Source: Atherix ibis
Taxonomy: Eukaryota; Arthropoda; Insecta; Diptera; Athericidae
Assembly: GCA_958298945.1 (NCBI GenBank)
Contig: OY282608.1
Span: 62,410,951-62,474,950 of the forward strand
DNA length: 64,000 nt
Direction of reading: 5' to 3'
The translations under genes and the position numbers were made by a program. Shown piece after piece: positions 13,401 to 28,200 of the stretch (within the stretch, counting starts at the first letter, position 1; each line of letters opens with the position of its first letter). Below the pieces are notes generated by a model that saw only the letters and a list, made by a program, of their open reading frames with translations, had not been told where the DNA came from and searched no databases.

Positions 13401-16010
13401 GCCAACAAGCCAACAAACCAACAAACCAACAAGCCAACAAACCAACAAACCAACAAACCAAAAAACCAACAAACTAACAAACCAACAAACCAACAAACCA
13501 ACAAACCAACAAGCCAACAAGCTAACAAACCAACAAACCAACAATCCAACACACCAACAAACTAACAAGTCAACAAACCAACAAACCAACAAACCAAGTA
13601 ACTAAAAAGCCAACAAACTAACAAACCAGCAAGCCAACAAGCCAACAAACCAACAAACCAACAAAGCAACAAGCCAACAAGCCAACAAACCAACAAACCA
13701 ACAAGCCAACAAACCAACAAACCAACAAGCCAACAAGCCAACAAACCAACAAACCAACAAACCAAAAAACCAACAAACCAACAAACCAACAAGCCAACAA
13801 ACCAACAAACCAACAAACCAACAAGCCAACAAACCAACAAAAAAATAAACCAACAAACCAACAAACTAACATGCCAACAAGCCAACAAACCAACAAACCA
13901 TCAAACCACCAAGCCAACAAACCCACAAACCAACAAACCAACAAACCAACAAACCAACAAGCCAACAAACCAACAAAAAAATAAACCAACAAACCAAAAA
14001 ACCAACAAACCAACAAACCAACAAACCAACAAACCAACAAACTAACAAACCAACAAGCCAACAAGCCAACAAACCAACAAGCCAACAAACCAACAAACCA
14101 ACAAACCAACAAACAAATAAACCAACAAACCAACAAACCAACAAACCAACAAACCACCAAACCAACAAACCAACAAACAAATAAACCAACAAACCAACAA
14201 ACCAACAAACCAACAAACCAAGAAACCAATTAACTAACAAACGAACAAACGAACAAACCAACAAACCAACAAACCAACAAACCAACAAACCAACAAACCA
14301 ACAAACCAACAAACCAACAAAGCAACAAGTCAACAAGCCAACAAACCAACAAGCCAACCAACCAACAAACCCACAAACACACAAGCCAACAAACCAACAA
14401 ACCAACAAACCAACAAGCCAACAAGCCAACAAACCAACAAACCAACAAACCAACAAGCCAACAAACCAACAAGCCAACAAACCAACAAACCAACAAACCA
14501 AGTAACCAGAAAGCCAACAAACTAACAAACCAGCAAGCCAATAAGCCAACAAACCAACAAACCAACAAAACAACAAGCCAACAAGCCAACAAACCAACAA
14601 GCCAACAAACCAACAAACCAACAAACCAACAAGCCAACAAACCAACAAACAAATAAACCAACAAACCAACAAACCAACAAACCAACAAGCCAACAAGCCA
14701 ACAAACCAACAAACCAACAAACCAACAAACCAACAAACCAACAAGATAACAAGCCAACAAACCAACAAGCCAACAAGCCAACAAACCAACAAACCAACAA
14801 GCCAACAAACCAACAAACCAATAAACCAACAAGCCAACAAACCAACAAACCAACAAACCAAGTAACCAAAAAGCCAATAAACTAACAAACCAACAAGCCA
14901 AAAAGCCCACAAACCAACAAACCAACAAAGCAACAAGCCAGCAAGCCAACAAACCAACAAACCAACAAGCCAACAAACCAACAAACCAACAAACCAACAA
15001 GCCAACAAACCAACAAACAAATAAACCATTAAACCAACAAACCAACAAACCAACAAACCAACAAACCAAAAAACCAACAAACGAACAAACCAACAAGCCA
15101 ACAAGCCAACAAACCAACAAACCAACAAGCCAACAAGCCAACAAACCAACAAACCAACAAGCCAACAAACCAACAAACCAACAAACCAACAAGCCAACAA
15201 ACCAACAAACAAATAAACCAACAAACCAAAAAACCAACAAACCAACAAACCAACAAACCAACAAACCAACAAACCAACAAGCCAAAAAGCCAACAAGCCA
15301 ACAAACCAACAAACCAACAAGCCAACAAACCAACAAGCCAACAAACCAACAAACCAACAAACTAAGTAACCAAAAAGCCAACAAACTAACAAACCAACAA
15401 GCCAACAAGCCAATAAACCAACAAACTAACAAAGCAACAAGCCAACAAGCCAACAAACCAACAAACCAACAAGCCAACAAACCAACAAACCAACAAGCCA
15501 ACAAACCAAAAAGCCATCAAGCCAACAAACTAACAAACCAACAAACCAACACGCCAACAAACCAACAAACCAAAAAACCAACAAACCAACAAACCAACAA
15601 AACAAGTAACCAAAAAGCCAACAAACTAACAAACCAACAAGCCAACAAACCAACAAGCCAACAAGACAACAAGCCAAAAAACCAATAAACAAAAAAACCA
15701 ACAAACCAACAAACCAACAAGCCAACAAGCCAACAAACCAACAAACCAACAAGCCAACAAACCAACAAACAAATAAACCAACAAACCAACACACCAACAA
15801 ACCAACAAGCCAACAAGCCAATTAACCAACAAACCAACAATCCAACAACCCAACAAACCAACAAGCCAACAAACCAACAAACCAACAAACTAATAAGCCA
15901 ACAAGCCAACAAACCAACAAACGAACAAGCCAACAAACCGACAAACCAACAAACCAACACACCAACAAGCCAACAAACCAACAAACCAACAAGCCAACAA
16001 ACCAACAAAC
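13400..16010. repeat. Satellite segment with the first clear A/B marker pair
   Basis: Two boundary markers that organise much of the right half first appear as a pair here: type A (aagtaaccagaaagcc) at 14,500 and type B (aagtaaccaaaaagcc followed by an aataaact unit) at 14,860, 360 bp apart. The same 360-376 bp A-to-B distance is kept in most later pairs. The rest of the segment is ordinary 8-bp satellite with B-like markers near 15,364 and 15,605. Confidence 0.6.
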
Positions 16011-16215
16011 CAACAAACTAAGTAACCAACAAGCCAACAAACCAACAAACCAAAAAACCAACATGCCAACAAAATACCAAACTAAGTAACCAACAAGCCA
16101 ACAAACCAACAAACCAACAAGCCAACAAGTCAACAAACCAACAAACCAACAAACCAACAAGCCAACAAACCAACAAACCAAAAAACCAACATGCCAACAA
16201 AATACCAAACTAAGT
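16010..16215. repeat. Nested local duplication of the aaaatacc marker
   Basis: The boundary marker ctaagtaacc occurs at about 16,018, 16,081 and 16,210. The last two are each directly preceded by catgccaac and the rare aaaatacc unit (16,071-16,078 and 16,199-16,206). The spacings are 63 and 129 bp, so the marker was copied locally together with a short flank. Confidence 0.65.
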
Positions 16216-19200
16216 AACCAACAAGCCAACAAACCAACAAACCAACAAGCCAACAAGTCAACAAACCAACAAACCAACAAACCAACAAGCCAACAAACCA
16301 ACAAGCCAACAAACCAATAAACCAACAAGCCAACAAGCGAACAAACCAACAAACCAACAAACCACCAAGCCAACAAACCAACAAACCAACAATCCCACAA
16401 ACCAACAAACCAACAAACTAACAAACCAACAAGCCAACAAACCAACAAACCAACAAACCAATAAGCCAACAAACCAACAAGCCAACAAACCAACAAGCCA
16501 ACAAACCAACAAGCCAACAAGCCAACAAACCAACAAGCCAACAAACCAACAAACCAACAAAGCAACAAGCCAACAAACCAACAAGCCAACAAACCAACAA
16601 ACCAACAAACCAACAAACCAAAAAACCAACAAACCAACAAACCAACAAACCAACAAACCAACAAACCAACAAGCCAACAAGCCAACAAGCCAACAAACCA
16701 ACAAACCAACAAACCAACAAACCAACAAGCCAACAAACGAACAAGCCAACAAACCAACAAACCAACAAACCAACAAACCAACAAACCAACAAGCCAACAA
16801 ACCAACAAACAAATAAACCAACAAACCAACAAACCAACAAGCCAACAAGCCAACAAGCCAACAAACCAACAAACCAACAAACCAACAAGCCAACAAACCA
16901 ACAAACCAACAAACCAACAAACCAACAAGCTAACAAATCAACAAACAAATAAACCAACAAACCAGAAAACCAACAAACCAACAAACCAACAAACCAACAA
17001 ACCAACAAACCAACCAGCCAACAAGCCAACAAACCAACAAGTGAACAAACCAACAAACAAATAAACCAACAAACCAACAAACCAACAAACCAACAAACCA
17101 ACAAACAAATAAACCAATAAACCAACAAACCATTAAACCAACAAACCAACAAACCAATTAACCAACAAACCAACAAACAAACAAACCAACAAACCAACAA
17201 ACCAACAAACCAACAAACCAACAAGCCAACAAGTCAACAAAGCAACAAACCAACAAACTAACAAGCCAACAAACCAACAAGCCAACAAACCAACAAACCA
17301 ACAAGCCAACAAGCCAACAAACCAACAAGCCAACAAACCAACAAACCAACAAGCCAACAAACCAACAAACCAACAAATCAACAAACCAACAAGCATACAA
17401 GCTAACAAACCAACAAACCAACAAGCCAACAAACCAACAAACCAACAAACCAACAAGCCAACAAACCAACAAGCCAACAAACCAACAAACCAACAAATCA
17501 ACAAGCCAAAAACCAACAAACCAACAAGCCAACAAGCTAACATACCAACAAACCAACAAGCCAACAAACCAACAAACAAATAAACCATCAAGCCACCAAA
17601 CCAACAAGCCAACAAGCCAACAAACCAACAAACCAACAAACCACCAAGCCAACAAACCAACAAACCAACAAACCAACAAACCAACAAACCAACAAGCTAA
17701 CAAGTCAACAAACCAACAAACCAAGAAACCAACAAGCCAACAAACCAACAAACCAACAAACCAACAAGCCAACAAACCAACAAACCAACAAGCCAACAAA
17801 GCAGCAAACCAACAAACCAACATGCCAACAAACCAACAAACTAAGTAACCAACAAGCCAACAAACCAACAAACCAACAAGCCAACAAGCCAACAAACCAA
17901 CAAACCAACAAACCAACAAGCCAACAAACCAACAAGCCAACAAACCAACAAACCAACAAGCCAACAAGCCAACAAACCAACAAACCAACAAACCAACAAG
18001 TCCACAAACCAACAAACCAACAAGCCAACAAACCAACAAACCAACAAACCAACAAACCAACAAACCAACAAGCCAACAAGCCAACAAACCAACAAATGAA
18101 CAAGCCAACAAACCAATAAACCAACAAACCAACTAGCCAACAAACCAACAAGCCAACAAACCAACAAGCCAACAAACCAACAAACCTACAAAGCAACAAG
18201 CCAACAAGCAAACAAGCCAACAAACCAACAAACCAACAAGCCAACAAGCCAACAAACCAACAAACCAACAAACTAAGTAACCAACAAGCCAACAAGCCAA
18301 CAAACCAAGAAACCAACAAGCCAACAAAAAAACAAACCAACAAACCAAAAAAACCAACAAACGAACAAACCAACAAACCAACAAACCAACAAACCAACAA
18401 GCCAAAAAGCTAACAAACCAACAAACCAACAATCCAACAAACCAACAAACCAATAAGCCAACAAACCAACAAACCAACAAACCAAGTAACTAAAAAACCA
18501 ACAAACTAACAAACCAACAAGCTCACAAGCCAACAAACCAACAAACCAACAAAGCAACAAGCCAACAAGCCAACAAACCAACAAACCAACAAGCCAATAA
18601 ACTAACAAACCAACAAGCCAACAAGTCAACAAACCAACAAACCAACAAACCAAAAACCAACAAACCAACAAACCAACAAGCCAACAAACCAACAAACCAA
18701 CAAACCAACAAACCAACAAACAAATAAACCAACAAGCCAACAAACCAACAAGCCAACAAGCCAACAAACCAACAAACCAACAAACAACCAAGCCAACAAA
18801 CCAACAAACCAACAAACCAACAAACCAACAAACCAACAAGCCAACAAACCAACAAACAAATAAACCAACAAACCAAAAAACCAACAAACCAACAAACCAA
18901 CAAACCAACAAACCAACAAACCAACAAGCCAACAAGCCAACAAACCAACAAGCCAACAAACCAACAAACCAACAAACCAACAAACAAATAAACCAACAAA
19001 CCAACAAACCAACAAACCAACAAACAAATAAACCAACAAACCAACAAACCAACAAACCAATCAACTAACAAACCAACAAACGAACAAACCAACAAACCAG
19101 CAAACCAACAAACCAACAAACCAACAAACCAACAAACCAACAAAGCAACAAGCCAACAAGCCAACAAACCAACAAGCCAACAAACCAACAAACCAACAAA

Positions 19201-19330
19201 CCAACAAGCCAACAATCCAACAAACCAACAAATACACAAGCCAACAAACCAACAAACCAACAAACTAAGTAACCAACAAGCCAACAAACCAACCAACCAA
19301 AAAACCAACATGCCAACAAAATGCCAAACT
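16215..19330. repeat. ~3.2-kb tandem block, copy 1
   Basis: The order of variants and markers recurs in the next block at offsets drifting from 3,120 to 3,199 and back to about 3,176-3,184, in steps that are mostly single units. Shared landmarks are the accag plus caaccag cluster near 16,965-17,015, the slip gccaaaaacc near 17,507, the marker ctaagtaacc near 17,841 and 18,273, a 9-bp slip (seven A in a row) near 18,348, and the marker aagtaact near 18,484. Several point differences separate it from the second copy, so it is older than the 48-59 kb duplication. Confidence 0.65.
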
Positions 19331-22300
19331 AAGTAACCAACAAGCCAACAAACCAACAAACCAACAAGCCAACAAGTCAACAAACCAACAAACCAACAAA
19401 CCAACAAGCCAACAAACCAACAAGCCAACAAACCAATAAACCAACAAACCAACAAGCGAACAAACCAACAAACCAACAAACCACCAAGCCAACAAACCAA
19501 CAAACCAACAATCCCACAAACCAACAAACCAACAAACTAACAAACCAACAAGCCAACAAACCAACAAACCAACAAACCAATAAGCCAACAAACCAACAAA
19601 CCAACAAACCAACAAGCCAACAAACCAACAAGCCAACAAGCCAACAAACCAACAAGCCAACAAACCAACAAACCAACAAAGCAACAAGCCAACAAACCAA
19701 CAAGCCAACAAACCAACAAACCAACAAACTAAGTAACCAACAAGCCAAAAAGCCAACAAACCAACAAACCAACAAGCCAACAAACCAACAAACCAACAAA
19801 CCAACAAACCAAAAAACCAACAAACCAACAAACCAACAAACCAACAAACCAACAAACCAACAAGCCAACAAGCCAACAAGCCAACAAACCAACAAACCAA
19901 CAAACCAACAAACCAACAAGCCAACAAACGAACAAGCCAACAAACCAACAAACCAACAAACCAACAAACCAACAAACCAACAAGCCAACAAACCAACAAA
20001 CAAAGAAACCAACAAACCAACAAACCAACAAGCCAACAAGCCAACAAGCCAACAAACCAACAAACCAACAAACCAACAAGCCAACAAACCAACAAACCAA
20101 CAAACCAACAAACCAACAAGCCAACAAATCAACAAACAAATAAACCAACAAACCAGAAAACCAACAAACCAACAAACCAACAAACCAACAAACCAACAAA
20201 CCAACCAGCCAACAAGCAAACAAACCAACAAGCGAACAAACCAACAAACCAACAAACAAATAAACCAACAAACCAACAAACCAACAAACCAACAAACCAA
20301 CAAACAAATAAACCAATAAACCAACAAACCATTAAACCAACAAACCAACAAACCAATTAACCAACAAACCAACAAACGAACAAACCAACAAACCAACAAA
20401 CCAACAAACCAACAAGCCAACAAGTCAACAAAGCAACAAACCAACAAACTAACAAGCCAACAAACCAACAAGCCAACAAACCAACAAACCAACAAGCCAA
20501 CAAGCCAACAAACCAACAAGCCAACAAACCAACAAACCAACAAGCCAACAAACCAACAAACCAACAAATCAACAAACCAACAAGCATACAAGCCAACAAA
20601 CCAACAAACCAGCAAGCCAACAAACCAACAAACCAACAAACCAACAAGCCAACAAACCAACAAGCCAACAAACCAACAAACCAACAAACCAACAAGCCAA
20701 AAACCAACAAACCAACAAGCCAACAAGCTAACATACCAACAAACCAACAAGCCAACAAACCAACAAACAAATAAACCAACAAGCCACCAAACCAACAAGC
20801 CAACAAGCCAACAAACCAACAAACCAACAAACCACCAAGCCAACAAACCAACAAACCAACAAACCAACAAACCAACAAACCAACAAGCTAACAAGTCAAC
20901 AAACCAACAAACCAACAAACCAACAAGCCAACAAACCAACAAACCAACAAACCAACAAGCCAACAAGCCAACAAACCAACAAACCAACAAGCCAACAAAG
21001 CAGCAAACCAACAAACCAACATGCCAACAAACCAACAAACTAAGTAACCAACAAGCCAACAAACCAACAAACCAACAAGCCAACAAGCCAACAAACCAAC
21101 AAACCAACAAACCAACAAGCCAACAAACCAACAAGCCAACAAACCAACAAACCAACAAGTCAACAAGCCAACAAACCAACAAACCAACAAGTCCACAAAC
21201 CAACAAACCAACAAGCCAACAAACCAACAAACCAACAAACCAACAAACCAACAAACCAACAAGCCAACAAGCCAACAAAGCAACAAACGAACAAGCCAAC
21301 AAACCAATAAACCAACAAACCAACTAGCCAACAAACCAACAAGCCAACAAACCAACAAGCCAACAAACCAACAACCCTACAAAGCAACAAGCCAACAAGC
21401 CAACAAGCCAACAAATCAACAAACCAACAAGCCAACAAGCCAACAAACCAACAAACTAAGTAACCAACAAGCCAACAAGCCAACAAACCAAGAAACCAAC
21501 AAGCCAACAAAAAAACAAACCAACAAACCAAAAAAACCAACAAACGAACAAACCAACAAACCAACAAACCATCAAACCAACAAGCCAACAAGCTAACAAA
21601 CCAACAAACCAACAATCCAACAAACCAACAAACCAATAAGCCAACAAACCAACAAACCAAGTAACTAAAAAACCAACAAACTAACAAACCAACAAGCTCA
21701 CAAGCCAACAAACCAACAAACCAACAAAGCAACAAGCCAACAAGCCAACAAACCAACAAACCAACAAGCCAATAAACTAACAAACCAACAAGCCAACAAG
21801 CCAACAAACCAACAAACCAACAAACCAAAAAACCAACAAACCAACAAACCAACAAGCCAACAAACCAACAAACCAACAAACCAACAAACAAATAAACCAA
21901 CAAGCCAACAAACCAACAAGCCAACAAGCCAACAAACCAACAAACCAACAAACCACCAAGCCAACAAACCAACAAACCAACAAACCAACAAACCAACAAA
22001 CCAACAAGCCAACAAACCAACAAACAAATAAACCAACAAACCAAAAAACCAACAAACCAACAAACCAACAAACCAACAAACCAACAAACCAACAAGCCAA
22101 CAAGCCAACAAACCAACAAGCCAACAAACCAACAAACCAACAAACCAACTAACAAATAAACCAACAAACCAACAAACCAACAAACCAACAAACCAACAAA
22201 CAAATAAACCAACAAACCAACAAACCAACAAACCAACAAACCAATCAACTAACAAACCAACAAACGAACAAACCAACAAACCAGCAAACCAACAAACCAA

Positions 22301-22530
22301 CAAACCAACAAACCAACAAACCAACAAAGCAACAAGCCAACAAGCCAACAAACCAACAAACCAACAAACCAACAAACCAACAAGCCAACAATCCAACAAA
22401 CCAACAAATACACAAGCCAACAAACCAACAAACCAACAAACCAACAAGCCAACAAGCCAGCAAACCAACAAACCAACAAGCCAACAAACCAACAAGCCAA
22501 CAAACCAACAAACCAACAAACCAACAAACC
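19330..22530. repeat. ~3.2-kb tandem block, copy 2
   Basis: This is the partner of 16,215-19,330. From about 19.8 kb it is also the left end of the large duplicated segment whose other copy starts near 34.15 kb (offset 14,345). Landmarks are the slip gccaaaaacc near 20,698, ctaagtaacc near 21,041 and 21,456, and aagtaact near 21,660. At 30.0-32.4 kb the same order appears at offset 10,208, so this block type is present at least three times in near-identical form. Confidence 0.7.
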
Positions 22531-25190
22531 AAGTAACCAGAAAGCCAACAAACTAACAAACCAACAAGCCAATAAGCCAACAAACCAACAAACCAACAAA
22601 GCAACAAGCCAACAAGCCAACAAACCAACAAGCCAACAAACCAACAAACCAACAAACCAACAAGCCAACAAACCAACAAACAAATAAACCAACAAACCAA
22701 CAAACCAACAAACCAACAAACCAACAAGCCAACAAGCCAACAAACCAACAAACCAACAAACCAACAAACCAACAAGCCAACAAGCCAACAAGCCAACAAA
22801 CCAACAAACCAACAAGCCAACAAGCCAACAAACCAACAAACCAACAAGCCAACAAACCAACAAACCAACAAACCAACAAGCCAACAAACCGGCAAACCAA
22901 CAAACCAAGTAACCAAAAAGCCAATAAACTAACAAACCAACAAGCCAACAAGCCCACAAACCAACAAACCAACAAACCAACAAACCAACAAGCCAACAAG
23001 CCAACAAACCAACAAGCCAACAAACCAACAAACCAACAAACCAACAAACCAACAAACAAATAAACTAACAAACCAACAAACCAACAAACCAACAAAACAA
23101 CAAACCAACAAACAAATAAACCAACAAACCAACAAACCAACAAACCAACAAACCAACAAACCAACAAACCAATCAACAAACAAACCAACAAACGAACAAA
23201 CCAACAAACCAACAAGCCAACAAACCAACAAACCAACAAACCGACAAGCCAACAATCCAACAAACCAACAAACACACAAGCCAACAAACCAACAAACCAA
23301 CAAACCAACAAGCCAACAAGCCAACAAAACCAACAAACCAACAAGCCAACAAACCAACAAGCCAACAAACCAACAAACCAACAAACCAAGTAACCAGAAA
23401 GCCAACAAACTAACAAACCAACAAGCCAATAAGCCAACAAACCAACAAACCAACAAAGCAACAAGCCAACAAGCCAACAAACCATCAAGCCAACAAACCA
23501 ACAAACCAACAAACCAACAAGCCAACAAACCAACAAACAAATAAACCAACAAACCAACAAACCAACAAGCCAACAAGCCAACAAACCAACAAACCAACAA
23601 ACCAACAAACCAACAAGCCAACAAGCCAACAAGCCAACAAACCAACAAACCAACAAGCCAACAAGCCAACAAACCGACAAACCAACAAACCAACAAACCA
23701 ACAAACCAACAAACCAACAAGCCAACAAACCAGCAAACTAACAAACCAAGTAACCAAAAAGCCAATAAACTAACAAACCAACAAGCCAACAAGCCCACAA
23801 ACCAACAAACCAACATAGCAATTAGCCAACAAACCAACAAACCAACAAACCAACAAACTAACAAGCCAACAAGCCAACAAACCAACAAGCCAACAAACCA
23901 ACAAACCAACAAACCAACAAACAAATAAACCAACAAACCAACAAACCAACAAAACAACAAACCAACAAACAAATAAACCAACAAACCAACAAACCAACAA
24001 ACCAACAAACCAACAAACCAATCAACTAACAAACCAACAAACGAACAAACCAACAAACCAACAAACCAACAAACCAACAAACCAACAAAGCAACAAGCCA
24101 ACAAGCCAACAAACCAACAAGCCAACAAACCAACAAACCAACAAACCAACAAGCCAACAATCCAACAAACCAACAAACACACAAGCCAACAAACCAACAA
24201 ACCAACAAACCAACAAGCCAACAAGCCAACAAACCAACAAACCAACAAGAGAACAAACCAACAAGCCAACAAACCAACAAACCAACAAACCAACAAACCA
24301 AGTAACCAGAAAGCCAACAAACTAACAAAACAACAAGCCAATAAGCCAACAAACCAACAAACCAACAAAGCAACAAGCCAACTAGCCAACAAACCAACAA
24401 GCCAACAAACCAACAAACCAACAAACCAACAAGCCAACAAACCAACAAACAAATAAACCAACAAACCAACAAACCAACAAACCAACAAGCCAACAAGCGA
24501 ACAAACCAACAAACCAACAAACCAACAAACCAACAAACCAACAAGCCAACAAACCAACAAACCAACAAGCCAACAAGCCAACAAACCAACAAACCAACAA
24601 GCCAACAAGCCAACAAACGAACAAACCAACAAACCAACAACCCAACAAACCAACAAACCAAGTAACCAAAAAGCCAATAAACTAACAAACCAACAAGCCA
24701 ACAAGCCCACAAACCAACAAACCAACAAAGCAACAAGCCAACAAGCCAACAAGCCAACAAACCAACAAACCAACAAGCCAACAAACCAACAAACCAACAA
24801 ACCAACAAGCCAACAAACCAACAAACAAATAAACCAACAAACCAACAAACCAACAAACCAACAAACCACCAAACCAAAAAACCAACAAACCAACAAACCA
24901 ACAAGCCAACAAGCCAACAAACCAACAAACCAACAAGCCAACAAACCAACAAACCAACAAACCAACAAGCCAACAAACCAACAAAAAAATAAACCAACAA
25001 ACCAACAAACCAACATGCCAACAAGCCAACAAACCAACAAACCAACAAACCACCAAGCCAACAAACCAACAAACCAACAAACCAACAAACCAACAAACCA
25101 ACAAACCAACAAGCCAACAAACCAACAAACAAATAAACCAACAAACCAAAAAACCAACAAACCAACAAACCAACAAACCAACATACCAAC
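19800..25190. repeat. Large duplicated segment, left copy, part 1 (partner 34.15-39.54 kb)
   Basis: Variant order matches 34,145-39,535 at offset 14,345, dropping to 14,344 after the single extra base at about 23,328. The A/B markers line up pair by pair (22,531 with 36,876; 23,388 with 37,732; 24,300 with 38,644). I saw very few point differences, for example an aaacaaac unit near 38,330 where the left copy has aaaccaac. Confidence 0.75.
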
Positions 25191-25200
25191 AAACTAACAA
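22531..25200. repeat. A/B higher-order repeat domain
   Basis: Markers alternate: A at 22,531, B at 22,907, A at 23,388, B at 23,748, A at 24,300, B at 24,660. A-to-A spacing is 857 and 912 bp; A-to-B is 376, 360 and 360 bp; B-to-A is longer and more variable (481 and 552 bp). Each A is followed by an aaactaac unit and an ccaataag unit, and each B by aataaact. So the higher-order unit is about 0.85-0.9 kb, made of one constant and one variable half. A 9-bp unit (aaaaccaac) near 23,326 is private to this copy. Confidence 0.75.
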
Positions 25201-28200
25201 ACCAACAAGCCAACAAGCCAACAAACCAACAAGCCAACAAACCAACAAACCAACAAACCAACAAACAAATAAACCAACAAACCAACAAACCAACAAACCA
25301 ACAAACCAACAAACAAATAAACCAACAAACCAACAAACCAACAAACCAACAAACCAAGAAACCAATTAACTAACAAACGAACAAACGAACAAACCAACAA
25401 ACCAACAAACCAACAAGCCAACAAACCAACAAACAAATAAACCAACAAACCAACAAACCAACAAACCAACAAGCCAACAAGCCAACAAACCAACAAACCA
25501 ACAAACCAACAAACCAACAAGCCAACAAACCAACAAACCAACAAACCAATAAACCAACAAGCCAACAAGCGAACAAACCAACAAACCACCAAGCCAACAA
25601 ACCAACAAACCAACAATCCCACAAACCAACAAACCAACAAACTAACAAACCAACAAGCCAACAAGCCAACAAACCAACAAACCAATAAGCCAACAAAGCA
25701 ACAAACCAACAAACCAACAAGCCAACAAACCAACAAGCCAACAAGCCAACAAACCAACAAGCCAACAAACCAACAAGCCAACAAACCAACAAACCAACAA
25801 ACTAAGTAACCAACAAGCCAACAAGCCAACAAACCAACAAACCAACAAGCCAACAAACCAACAAACCAACAAACCAACAAACCAAAAAACCAACAAACCA
25901 ACAAACCAACAAACCAACAAACCAACAAACCAACAAGCCAACAAGCCAACAAACCAACAAACCAACAAACCAGCAAACCAACAAGCCAACAAACGAACAA
26001 GCCAATAAACCAACAAACCAACAAACCAACAAACCAACAAACCAACAAACCAACAAACCAACAAGCCAACAAACCAACAAACAAATAAACCAACAAACCA
26101 ACAAACCAACAAGCCAACAAGCCAACAAGCCAACAAACCAACAAGCCAACAAACCAATAAACCAACAAGCCAACAAGCGAACAAACCAACAAACCAACAA
26201 ACCACCAAGCCAACAAACCAACAAACCAACAATCCCACAAACCAACAAACCAACAAACTAACAAACCAACAAGCCAACAAGCCAACAAACCAACAAACCA
26301 ATAAGCCAACAAACCAACAAACCAACAAACCAACAAGCCAACAGACCAACAAGCCAACAAGCCAACAAACCAACAAGCCAACAAACCAACAAACCAACAA
26401 AGCAACAAGTCAACAAACCAACAAGCCAACAAACCAACAAACCAACAAACTAAGTAACCAACAAGCCAACAAGCCAACAAACCAACAAACCAACAAGCCA
26501 ACAAACCAACAAACCAACAAACCAACAAACCAAAAAACCAACAAACCAACAAACCAACAAACCAACAAACCAACAAACCAACAAGCCAACAAGCCAACAA
26601 ACCAACAAACCAACAAACCAACAAACCAACAAACCAACAAGCCAACAAACGAACAAGCCAACAAACCAACAAACCAACAAACCAATAAACTAACAAACCA
26701 ACAAGCCAACAAACCAACAAACAAATAAACCAACAAACCAACAAACCAACAAGCCAACAAGCCAACAAGCCAACAAACCAGCAAACCAACAAACCAACAA
26801 GCCAACAAACCAACAAACCAACAAACCAACAAACCAACAAGCCAACAAATCAACAAACAAATAAACCAACAAACCAGAAAACCAACAAACCAACAAACCA
26901 ACAAACCAACAAACCCACAAACCAACCAGCCAACAAACCAACAAGCGAACAAACCAACAAACCAACAAACAAATAAACCAACAAACCAACAAACCAACAA
27001 ACCAACAAACCAACAAACAAATAAACCAATAAACCAAAAAACCAACAAACCAACAAACCAACAAACCAACAAACCAATTAACCAACAAACCAACAAACGA
27101 ATAAACCAACAAACCAACAAACCAACAAACCAACAAACCAACAAGCCAACAAGCCAACAAAGCAACAAACCAACAAACTAACAAGCCAACAAACCAACAA
27201 GCCAACAAACCAACAAACCAACAAGCCAACAAGCCAACAAACCAACAAGCCAACAAACCAACAAACCAACAAGCCAACAAACCAACAAACCAACAAATCA
27301 ACAAACCAACAAGCCAACAAGCCATCAAACCAACAAACCAACAAGCCAACAAACCAACAAACCAACAAACCAACAAGCCAACAAACCAACAAGCCAACAA
27401 ACCAACAAACCAACAAACCAACAAGCCAAAAACCAACAAACCAACAAGCCAACAAGCCAACATACCAACAAACCAACAAGCCAACAAACCAACAAACAAA
27501 TAAACCAACAAGCCAACAAACCAACAAGCCAACAAGCCAAGAAACCAACAAACCAACAAACCACCAAGCCAACAAACCAACAAACCAACAAACCAACAAA
27601 CCAACAAACCAACAAGCTAACAAGTCAACAAACCAACAAACCAACAAACCAACAAGCCAACAAAGCAGCAAACCAACAAACCAACATGCCAACAAACCAA
27701 CAAACTAAGTAACCAACAAGCCAACAAACCAACAAACCAACAAGGCAACAAGCCAACAAACCAACAAACCAACAAACCAACAAGCCAACAAACCAACAAG
27801 CCAACAAACCAACAAACCAACAAGCCAACAAGCCAACAAACCAAGAAACCAACAAACCAACAAGCCCACAAACCAACAAACCAACAAGCCAACAAACCAA
27901 CAAACCAACAAACCAACAAACCAACAAACCAACAAACCAACAAGCCAACAAACCAACAAACGAACAAGCCAACAAACCAATAAACCAACAAACCAACTAG
28001 CCAACAAACCAACAAGCCAACAAACCAACAAGCCAACAAACCAACAAACCTACAAAGCAACAAGCCAACAAACCAACAAGCCAACAAACCAACAAACTAA
28101 GTAACCAACAAGCCAACAAGCCAACAAACCAACAAACCAACAAGCCAACAAAAAAACAAACCAATAAACTGAAAAACCAACAAACGAACAAACCAACAAA

